A stretch of DNA of 10,400 nucleotides from an uncultured Bacilli bacterium (GTDB taxonomy: Bacteria > Bacillota_I > Bacilli_A > RF39 > UBA660), in contig CAKPSO010000035.1 in the NCBI GenBank assembly GCA_934183185.1, positions 1 through 10,400 of the forward strand, read 5' to 3'. Shown one piece after another: positions 1 to 6,419 of this stretch. The notes beneath the pieces were generated by a model, which worked only from the letters and a program-made list of their open reading frames with translations, ran no database searches and was not told where the DNA came from. A program made the position numbers and the translations under genes. Position 1 is the first letter of the stretch, and each line of letters starts with the position of its first letter.

Positions 1-81
1 ATAATACTATCTCTAGCTATTATTTTATTACTACTTAATCTTATCATACTTTTGCTCCCTATGGAAGCACTTTTAAATTAA
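1..81 (+). CDS. C-terminal end of a probable membrane protein (5' end outside window)
   Basis: The first plus-strand frame is open from base 1 to a TAA at 79-81. It gives 26 residues, almost all Ile, Leu, Ala and Val, followed by the tail LLLPMEALLN. This looks like a last transmembrane helix with a short tail. The other two plus frames hit stops early. The gene would converge on the minus-strand operon, with the hairpin at 121-148 between them. The family cannot be named from so little sequence. A caution is that on the minus strand an ATG at 45-47 follows a GGGAG motif and opens a frame that leaves the window, so a divergent minus-strand gene start is a real alternative. The uniform hydrophobicity is why I prefer the plus-strand reading. 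Confidence 0.4.
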   Translation: MILSLAIILLLLNLIILLLPMEALLN

Positions 82-116
82 AATTAAAATTTACATTTAG
101 TTAACATTTCGCATAG

Positions 117-148
117 AAAAAAATTGAATACCAATTAGTACTCAATTT
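117..148 (-). terminator. Intrinsic terminator closing the LtaS-like operon
   Basis: On the minus strand an AAATTGA...TCAATTT stem (7 bp) continues after one mismatch with 3 more pairs around a 6-base loop, at 121-148. It runs directly into a run of seven T (117-123, partly in the stem). It lies 14 bases after the stop of the 206-residue gene. It may also slow plus-strand transcription from the gene ending at base 81, but the T-rich side is weaker in that direction. Confidence 0.8.
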
Positions 149-162
149 ACTTATTATATTTT

Positions 163-783
163 TTATTCAACCTCTACTATAGATAATTTATTATCTTCAT
201 GAATTATATATAAAGTCTGTTCTTTTGGATAGCCATAATCCTTATTATAATTGATATCTATAACTACTTTGTATCCTGAATCATCCTTATAGTCTTTATT
301 ATTATAAGATATTTTTCCAATACTTTTAATATCTACTTTATTTACTTCTGGTAATCTTTGTTTTCTACTACCAGATAAATTATTTTTTAGATATTTATAT
401 ACAGTTCTTGATGCTTCATTAGTAAACTGTTCTTGAAGATTAGAATGAATAAATTCTATACCACCGATATCCATATTAGTTAATTTATTAGTTAAAGTAT
501 AGAAATCTATTATAAATAATTTAGATATTAACTTAGCATAGTTTTCTTCATCTACCTTAGAATCTTCTAACTCTTTTTTTAATTCTTTATAATACTTTTT
601 ATATAATCTTGTTTCATTACTATTTAAGTGATAAGAATAACCATCAATTTCACTTATTACAGTTACAGTTATAGGCTTTTCTTGGAAAAAGAAGTACCAT
701 ACTGATATACCAATTACTACTAATATTAGAAATAAAATTATAAATGGTTTCTGCTTATACTTTCTTTTTCTTGCCTTTTTCAT
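163..783 (-). CDS. Single-pass membrane-anchored protein of unknown function
   Basis: 206 residues. I do not recognise a named family. The N-terminus is strongly basic (MKKARKRKYKQK) and is followed by one hydrophobic helix at about 13-33, so by the positive-inside rule residues 35-206 should lie outside the cell. There is no Cys lipobox, so it is an anchored protein and not a lipoprotein. The outer part starts with a charged, probably helical stretch (about 55-100, many Lys, Glu and Tyr). It ends in alternating hydrophobic/polar segments (about 150-206) that look like a small beta sheet, which could suit an NTF2-like or similar ligand-binding fold; this is a guess. The ATG overlaps the stop of the LtaS-like gene by one base (TAATG), so translation is probably coupled, and an AAAGGTAGA motif lies just upstream. 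The tight pairing suggests a partner role for the synthase at the membrane, by inference only. It is the last gene before the terminator. Confidence 0.85.
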   Translation of the reverse strand: MKKARKRKYKQKPFIILFLILVVIGISVWYFFFQEKPITVTVISEIDGYSYHLNSNETRLYKKYYKELKKELEDSKVDEENYAKLISKLFIIDFYTLTNKLTNMDIGGIEFIHSNLQEQFTNEASRTVYKYLKNNLSGSRKQRLPEVNKVDIKSIGKISYNNKDYKDDSGYKVVIDINYNKDYGYPKEQTLYIIHEDNKLSIVEVE

Positions 784-2918
784 TATTCATCTACCTTTTC
801 TTCAATATAGTCTGTATCAGAATTTATTATTTGATTCTGTTTTTTTATTAAATCGTAAACAATTAATGAGTTTGATGCATTTAGTAACTTTTCAGCATAC
901 TCACTGCATTCTTTTATATACTCATCTGTAATAATTGTTTCCTTTAATACTAATTGTTCCCCTTTTTGGGTATTATAATACACTTTATTTGTCATCCAGT
1001 TGCCATTAGGGAATACTACTATATTATCATCTGTAGTGTTAAAAATATCTTTTCCTAACTGATATTTATTATAGAAACCAAACATATTACCAAGAGTTGG
1101 CATAACATCATACATACCCATTACATTGGTTATATCTTTATGTAGACTTTCTTTAGTTTCTTTACTATATATCATAAATGGAACTTTTCTCAATAATTCA
1201 TACTGGTAATAATCAACCTTATGATAATTTGGATCATCTGATGAAATTATACCATCTGTTTCTTTATCATAATTGAATAAACGATTATAGTCAGCTTTTG
1301 GTAATCTAGCATCATGATCTCCATATATAACTACTACTGTATTTTCTAATAGTCCTTCTTCTTCAAGTGAATCAATGAATTCTCCTAAAGCTTCATCGGC
1401 GTAGTGAAGTGATTTAAAGTAATTACCTAGTTTTGTTCCTTCCATATATGGATAACTTACAGTTTCAGTTTGACCTGTTTCTTCATTATAAACTTCTTCC
1501 TTGATATCTACATCAAAGTCTCCGTATTTATCAACATCAGCAAATGGTGTATGATTACTTAACATAATAACTGTTCCATAATATGGTTTACCTTTGGCAT
1601 TAATTTCTTTAATCTTTTCTACTGATTGTCTAAAGAATGATTTATCTGATAAACCAAGTCCAATTACTTCATCAATATTATATTCTTTTTTACTATAAAA
1701 ATGGTCATATCCTAGTGATTTATGCATAACATCACGATTCCAATAAGAACCATTATTAGCATGCATTGAGAATGTATAGTAACCTTTTTCTTTTAATAAT
1801 TTTGGTGTACTTACATATTCTCTATTAAAGTAACTAACAAAGGCTGTTCCATTATTAGTAGGCATAAGAGAAGTGTTGAATGTAAACTCAGAATCACTAG
1901 ATGTACCTACACTTACTTGAGTATAGAAATTAGTAAAATTAAGGGATTGTTTAGCTAGACGATTAAGAGTTGGAGTTACTTCTTGGCCATTAAATGTTAA
2001 ATCCATAGCTACTGCTTGCATACTTTCTGCATGTACCACAATAATATTTTTACCTTCAAATATACCAGTATATTCATTTACTGTTTGTTGTTCATTAGGT
2101 CTATTACCAAAATAATCATTAAATGTTTTTAATGCTTTATCATAACCAAATAAACTAGTTATTTTTGGTTCAATACTCTTAACAATATCATTTAATTGAT
2201 AAGTATATATTCCAAATTTCATTACTATATATTCACGATTCCATTGTTTAGCAAATCTACCTATTTCTAGGGATGTTAACATAGCTACAAAGCATAATAG
2301 ACATATTCCAGATCCTATAAGACTTACTACTGCTTTACGAGGTTCTTTTCTTTCTCGATCTCTTTTTAATTTTTTGTTTTTTCTTTTTAAATGAATATGT
2401 ACTAGTATTAGAGCTATTGGTGAAAATAGGTAAGCAAAGTCTTGTAGTTTAGCTACATTCTTAGTAACTGCATCACTTACTTGGAATAAATATTCTAGAG
2501 TACCAATTAATGATACTGATACAAACGATGTATAAAAAGTATAGTATAGTGAATTAATCATACATATTAGTGTTAATATAATATTTACCGTTAATAAATA
2601 AGCAAAACGATATTTTTCTTTAAAGAAGAAACTAATTCCTCCTAAAGCTAATATAACTCCAAGATCTGCAAGTATTGGTTTTATATTTATAATATTTTCA
2701 ACTGTATGAATAGTTAAATAACGTACTAATGTTGAACAGAATAAAGATAATAATACAAAGGCAAAGAATAATACATTATTCTTTATCATTTCTCTTATTC
2801 TATTTATTAAAGTTATAAATACTTTTTTAGGATTAGTAGCTATTTCTATTACTATTTTTTTACAGCTATTAACTATATTTTTACCTATATTATTAATTTT
2901 TCCTTTTATTTTATTCAT
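783..2918 (-). CDS. LtaS-like membrane phosphoglycerol transferase (sulfatase superfamily)
   Basis: 711 residues. About 45 basic N-terminal residues precede five predicted transmembrane helices (about 48-68, 82-99, 104-126, 160-177, 196-217), and an extracellular sulfatase-fold domain follows at about 289-625. This is the layout of lipoteichoic acid synthase LtaS, which moves glycerol phosphate from phosphatidylglycerol onto a growing polyglycerolphosphate chain at the outer face of the membrane. Motifs match the metal and substrate site: HAES (Glu298), GTSSDSEF (338-345), HANNG...WNR (His386, Arg395), SNHTPF (His456) and YGDHD (Asp534, His535). At the position of the S. aureus nucleophile Thr300 my by-eye alignment puts Ser340. 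The C-terminal tail of about 85 residues has no motif I recognise. It is somewhat longer than S. aureus LtaS (about 646). The start is supported by GGGTGAG 8 bases upstream and by a promoter just beyond that. The exact polymer made is not provable; LTA or a related polymer is likely. Confidence 0.93.
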   Translation of the reverse strand: MNKIKGKINNIGKNIVNSCKKIVIEIATNPKKVFITLINRIREMIKNNVLFFAFVLLSLFCSTLVRYLTIHTVENIINIKPILADLGVILALGGISFFFKEKYRFAYLLTVNIILTLICMINSLYYTFYTSFVSVSLIGTLEYLFQVSDAVTKNVAKLQDFAYLFSPIALILVHIHLKRKNKKLKRDRERKEPRKAVVSLIGSGICLLCFVAMLTSLEIGRFAKQWNREYIVMKFGIYTYQLNDIVKSIEPKITSLFGYDKALKTFNDYFGNRPNEQQTVNEYTGIFEGKNIIVVHAESMQAVAMDLTFNGQEVTPTLNRLAKQSLNFTNFYTQVSVGTSSDSEFTFNTSLMPTNNGTAFVSYFNREYVSTPKLLKEKGYYTFSMHANNGSYWNRDVMHKSLGYDHFYSKKEYNIDEVIGLGLSDKSFFRQSVEKIKEINAKGKPYYGTVIMLSNHTPFADVDKYGDFDVDIKEEVYNEETGQTETVSYPYMEGTKLGNYFKSLHYADEALGEFIDSLEEEGLLENTVVVIYGDHDARLPKADYNRLFNYDKETDGIISSDDPNYHKVDYYQYELLRKVPFMIYSKETKESLHKDITNVMGMYDVMPTLGNMFGFYNKYQLGKDIFNTTDDNIVVFPNGNWMTNKVYYNTQKGEQLVLKETIITDEYIKECSEYAEKLLNASNSLIVYDLIKKQNQIINSDTDYIEEKVDE

Positions 2919-2926
2919 AATACAAT

Positions 2927-2968
2927 CTCACCCTTTTACATTATATCACTAATTTATATATTTTTCTA
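2927..2968 (-). promoter_or_regulatory. Extended -10 promoter plus SD of the LtaS-like gene
   Basis: On the minus strand TATAAT at 2940-2945 is preceded by TGA, giving an extended -10. Seventeen bases further up is TAGAAA (2963-2968), 4 of 6 to the -35 consensus. The SD GGGTGAG is at 2927-2933. Transcription should begin near 2933-2934, which leaves a leader of only about 16 bases that starts at the SD itself. The promoter sits directly behind the terminator at 2976-3002, so this is a separate transcription unit. Confidence 0.75.
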
Positions 2969-2975
2969 GTAGTAG

Positions 2976-3002
2976 AAAAAAGCAATAGAATTTATCTATC
3001 GC
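2976..3002 (-). terminator. Intrinsic terminator after the yihY-like gene
   Basis: The minus-strand stem GCGATAGA / TCTATTGC (8 bp, one G-U pair) has a 5-base loop at 2982-3002 and is followed by six T (2976-2981). It begins at the first base after the YihY stop codon. It separates the gatCAB-sensor-YihY block from the LtaS-like unit. Confidence 0.88.
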
Positions 3003-3839
3003 TTATAGTTTAAGATCTGATTCAGTTTCTTCATCTATTTCTGTTGATGCATTAAGAGCCATTCCTAATACAAATATATACGATAATAAGTACATCCATA
3101 ATAGTAGGATTAATAAATTAGCAATACTGCCATACAATAGATTGTATTTAGCAAAAGCACTTACATAGAAGGAATATATTTCAGTTGATATAATCCAAGC
3201 TATAGTTGTGAATAATGCTCCATAGGTTGTATCTTTACTTTTAATAGTTTTATCTGGGGCCATGGTATAAAGTAACTTAATACAGAAATAAATTAAAATA
3301 AATGAAGTTGGGTACTTTAATATAGTATAAGTAGTAGTAATGGTTCTATTTAGAGCATCATTTTGTATGTAACTAGTAATTAGGGCTATAATTTGATTAC
3401 CAAAGGCTGGCACTACTAACATGAATATTAATAGTATTACTAAAATTACTGTCATAAGAACTGCTTTTACTCTTCTGGTTAGAAAATCTTTATTCTTTAC
3501 TTTATATATTAAATTGGAACCAATTATCATAGAATGAGGCCCATTAGAGGCTAGTAAAAAGGCTGATATATAGAATATAGCTATGTTAAAGTTCATACTT
3601 TTACCACCTATAGTTTCATTTATAATAGCTGCTACTTCACTTGGTAGGGAATTAGATATTAATTTCATTAGAGTTTCTATTGAGATTGAGAAGTGAGATA
3701 CTATACTACCTGTTAAAGCTACTAATGGTACTAATGATAAAACAAAAAAGAAGGCAATTTGTCCTGGCAAAATAGTCATTTCTGGCTTTCTTATAGTTTT
3801 ATAAACTTTTTTTATAAACTTCTTTATTTTATTCTGCAA
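3003..3839 (-). CDS. YihY/BrkB (UPF0761) family inner-membrane protein, TTG start
   Basis: 278 residues from TTG at 3837-3839. About six membrane helices are predicted (roughly 27-50, 86-105, 126-147, 174-193, 206-223, 238-263). Family marks are a P-Q/E-type N-terminal segment running into AFFFVLSLVPL, the YTMAPD segment, and the end signature YGSIANLLILLLWMYLLSYI followed by LGMALNA. The family was once misnamed ribonuclease BN. It is a conserved membrane protein family whose biochemical role is not settled; transport or envelope roles have been proposed. A GTG in the same frame at 3846-3848 would add three residues, but it lies inside the SD motif AGGTGA (3845-3850). The TTG is 5 bases after that motif, so TTG is the better start. 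The gene follows the GGDEF gene after a gap of about 19 bases and ends at a terminator, so it is last in its operon. The C-terminal tail is acidic (EIDEETESD). Confidence 0.88.
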   Translation of the reverse strand: MQNKIKKFIKKVYKTIRKPEMTILPGQIAFFFVLSLVPLVALTGSIVSHFSISIETLMKLISNSLPSEVAAIINETIGGKSMNFNIAIFYISAFLLASNGPHSMIIGSNLIYKVKNKDFLTRRVKAVLMTVILVILLIFMLVVPAFGNQIIALITSYIQNDALNRTITTTYTILKYPTSFILIYFCIKLLYTMAPDKTIKSKDTTYGALFTTIAWIISTEIYSFYVSAFAKYNLLYGSIANLLILLLWMYLLSYIFVLGMALNASTEIDEETESDLKL

Positions 3840-3858
3840 GGTAATCACCTATCTTTTA

Positions 3859-5895
3859 CTATTTATTAATTTTTTCTTTACTTGTTCTCATTTCTAGTGT
3901 TGCTTCATTGATAGCATCATCTATTGTTTTGATATCATCCATAATCATGCTATAACCAATAGCTGCACCAAAACCATGTGGTAATTCTTTCATTTCTTTA
4001 GTTAATTTTTTACAGTAAGTATCTATTTGTTTTTCGCTATAACCAACTAAATAAATTAAAAATTCATTCCCATCAGTTCTAATAATTTCACTATTTTCTA
4101 ATTGAGTATTTACTAGAATTGAAGCTGCACTTACTATTAATTGATCACCAGCTTCATGACCATAGTTATCGTTAACATATTTTACATTGTTTAAATCAAT
4201 CATTACCACTGCCTGAGGATAAACTTTACTATTTTCCCAAGTCTCCATATTTAGGTTTAGGTAATTACGGTTTTTTAGAGAAGTTAGAATATCAGTATAT
4301 TTACGGCGATCTTCTTTTTTAACTTCTTTTACTTTTTTCTTTTTCTTAAATACTAAATATATAGTAGCAAGTACCAATAATGGTAATAATATTAATCCTA
4401 ATATTATAAAGTATAATTCTTCAAATGTAGTTCTTTCTATTAATGATAAGTTTAATGAGTCTAGGCCGTTTAGACGGTAATTATAATAAGAATTAGTAGA
4501 TATAATATAATTAAATAAATTATTAAATTCAGTATTACTACGTTTTACACCAAAAGTATATTCTTTACTTATTGAGCTACTGTATAGTACTTCATACTTA
4601 CTAAATTTACTATTACGATAATAATTATATATTTCTTTATCAACAATTATAATATCATTACCTTTTACTAATTTATTTATACTATCAACTGGTTTTATAG
4701 TAGCTTTACTATTTTCTTGGAAGTATGTTAATAGTACGTTATCTGAAAGCATTTTAACATTTTTATTTTTTAATCCTTCAAATGTTTTTACTACTTCTTT
4801 ACTATTAGTAGTCGCTAAGACAACATATTCTTCAATAAATGGTGACATAGTATTCTGATAAGATGATGGTATATAACCAAAGTTATTGAAATATATATCT
4901 ACTTCTTGATTATCAATAGCTTTTTTTAATTCTGATACTGATTTATACTTTTTATAAACGAAATCAATATTAGTTAATCTTTTCATACGGGCTATATATT
5001 CAGAAGCTATACCTGATGGTATTTTATCAACAGATACTTCATATGGGGCATTTTCTACATAACCATATACATAAGTTTTAGATATTAAATCAGCTTTAGT
5101 TTTAGCATTTATTTGATTTAGTTCAGCATAATAGTCTAAATATTTTTTATTATATGTAGTTACATAGTTCTGTTTTTTCCATTTTTCATAATATTTTTTT
5201 ACTACATTATTTAACTCTTTATTATCACTAGATAGTGTGATAACTATTTTTTTACTCATTTCAGTAAAGTAATAGTTAATGTAGTATGTGCTGTTGCCAA
5301 TTATTTTATCTAAATATAATATTTGAGGAATAATAACCATAGTTGTGGTTCCAGCATCTAAGTCAGCTAACATAGTATCTATAGATTCATAAGTTTTATA
5401 AGTTAGACCTTCACCTGTTTTTAAGTAATAGCTTAGTTCCCCTACATCATCAGTAAATAGACCGATTACTTGATTTTTAATATCAGTTACTTTATCATAG
5501 CGACTATTATTTTTGCTTACTGCTATATAACCATCTTCAGCTATCATTAAATTATTTTCTGTTAGAGCGGTATCATTATTTAATATTTGAACTCTTAATC
5601 CAGAAGTGGATGGTTTGTTTTCTTTTAAGTATGATATTTTATTAAATTCTAGGCCTGTATCTTCTTCAAATTGATTAATAAATTCAAATATTACTCCTGA
5701 ACCGTCCATAGAAAATACTGGAATATTATTAGTTATTTCAAAATCAAATTTTGTTTCTAAGTTATTAGCTATCCACTTTTTATCAGTAACAGTTAAGTTA
5801 GTTTTATCATCTCTATAGTTTAAGTACCAATATAGTCCTATAAAAACTGATAGAGCTACAATTATTGGGATAATTATTATTAATTTTTTCTTCAT
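3859..5895 (-). CDS. Membrane sensor: tandem SBP-like domains plus degenerate GGDEF domain
   Basis: 678 residues. An N-terminal helix (4-26) is followed by a long outer region with two periplasmic-binding-protein (SBP_bac_3-like, Venus-flytrap) modules at about 32-245 and 272-470. Then come a second membrane helix (493-516), a basic KKKKK linker and a cytoplasmic GGDEF domain (530-678). The layout resembles BvgS-type tandem flytrap sensors, but with GGDEF as the output. In the GGDEF domain Asp567, Asn575, GH (579-580) and Asp584 are kept. The signature itself reads RTDGNEF (606-612), so GGDEF has become DGNEF: the first Gly is Asp and the third-position acidic residue needed for catalysis is Asn610. 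No RxxD inhibitory site is seen at the expected distance (residues 599-602 are LENS). Diguanylate cyclase activity is therefore doubtful; it may bind nucleotide or act as a scaffold. The ATG overlaps the upstream stop (TAATG) and has AAGGTGA 6 bases before it. The stop is TAG. The ligand is unknown; amino acids or small organic acids are typical for such domains. Confidence 0.9.
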   Translation of the reverse strand: MKKKLIIIIPIIVALSVFIGLYWYLNYRDDKTNLTVTDKKWIANNLETKFDFEITNNIPVFSMDGSGVIFEFINQFEEDTGLEFNKISYLKENKPSTSGLRVQILNNDTALTENNLMIAEDGYIAVSKNNSRYDKVTDIKNQVIGLFTDDVGELSYYLKTGEGLTYKTYESIDTMLADLDAGTTTMVIIPQILYLDKIIGNSTYYINYYFTEMSKKIVITLSSDNKELNNVVKKYYEKWKKQNYVTTYNKKYLDYYAELNQINAKTKADLISKTYVYGYVENAPYEVSVDKIPSGIASEYIARMKRLTNIDFVYKKYKSVSELKKAIDNQEVDIYFNNFGYIPSSYQNTMSPFIEEYVVLATTNSKEVVKTFEGLKNKNVKMLSDNVLLTYFQENSKATIKPVDSINKLVKGNDIIIVDKEIYNYYRNSKFSKYEVLYSSSISKEYTFGVKRSNTEFNNLFNYIISTNSYYNYRLNGLDSLNLSLIERTTFEELYFIILGLILLPLLVLATIYLVFKKKKKVKEVKKEDRRKYTDILTSLKNRNYLNLNMETWENSKVYPQAVVMIDLNNVKYVNDNYGHEAGDQLIVSAASILVNTQLENSEIIRTDGNEFLIYLVGYSEKQIDTYCKKLTKEMKELPHGFGAAIGYSMIMDDIKTIDDAINEATLEMRTSKEKINK

Positions 5896-6365
5896 TATGA
5901 TTCACCTTCTGTTTTTTCTCTATCTTTTGTCCATACAAAGTCAGATGAATTATGATGTTTATAAGCTATGATAGGAAAATTATTCTCACTAGCACTTTCT
6001 TTAGTAATAAATACTTGAAAATCATAATATCCTTTTTGACTATCAGTAAATGGTTCTAAAATATTACTAGTTAATTTTTTAGCATCTTCAATACTAGTAT
6101 CATCTGCTACAGTAATATAAATATTTATTAGTTTACCGTTTTCACGAGCTGTTGCTTTCTTTACTTTGTCACTTTCTTTAATTTTTGATTCTACTGTTTG
6201 GTACACAGATTTATCAACTTCTACTTTTCCAACTAATCTATCACCATATATGGCTTTACCTTCATTAGGAAAAAATAATTTTTTAACTTCATATGTGCAA
6301 AAAATTAATATAGTAAACAATAACACAACTATAATTGTGAACTTATTTTTCTTTACCATTTTCAT
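5895..6365 (-). CDS. Small membrane-anchored protein of unknown function upstream of the GGDEF sensor
   Basis: 156 residues; no family recognised. A basic N-terminus (MKMVKKNK) precedes one hydrophobic helix at about 9-25, and the rest (26-156) should be outside the cell. The outer part has a beta-alpha-like stretch with a run of hydrophobic residues NIYITV (81-86), a helix DAKKLTSNIL (94-103) and a second strand FQVFI (116-120). The tail FPIIAYKHHNSSDFVWTKDR (130-149) is rich in aromatics and His. There is no lipobox. The ATG at 6363-6365 follows AGGAGTG by 5 bases; a second ATG two codons later is a weaker choice. The gene has its own promoter after gatB and is coupled to the GGDEF gene by a one-base TAATG overlap. 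It could be a partner or ligand-presenting subunit of that sensor; this rests on gene order alone. Confidence 0.82.
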   Translation of the reverse strand: MKMVKKNKFTIIVVLLFTILIFCTYEVKKLFFPNEGKAIYGDRLVGKVEVDKSVYQTVESKIKESDKVKKATARENGKLINIYITVADDTSIEDAKKLTSNILEPFTDSQKGYYDFQVFITKESASENNFPIIAYKHHNSSDFVWTKDREKTEGES

Positions 6366-6370
6366 ACTAT

Positions 6371-6414
6371 CACTCCTATTTTAGTATTATACAATATATT
6401 CTTAGTTTAAGCAA
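6371..6414 (-). promoter_or_regulatory. Promoter and SD between gatB and the 156-residue gene
   Basis: On the minus strand TTGCTT (6409-6414), a 17-base spacer and a perfect TATAAT (6386-6391) lie in the 54-base gap just after the gatB stop. The SD AGGAGTG is at 6371-6377. The start of transcription should fall near 6379-6380, right against the SD, giving a leader of about 15 bases. I see no terminator between gatB and this promoter, so the downstream genes probably get both readthrough and their own transcription. Confidence 0.65.
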
Positions 6415-6419
6415 TAAAA

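Noticed and set aside
6166..6384. Plus-strand open frame of 72 codons
   Set aside because: It lies opposite the start of the 156-residue gene and its promoter, and has no SD; its hydrophobic end is the complement of the Lys/Asn-rich and membrane codons of the real gene.
6366..6419. Terminator between gatB and the 156-residue gene
   Set aside because: Only a four-pair CTTA/TAAG stem without a following T run was found, which is too weak to call.
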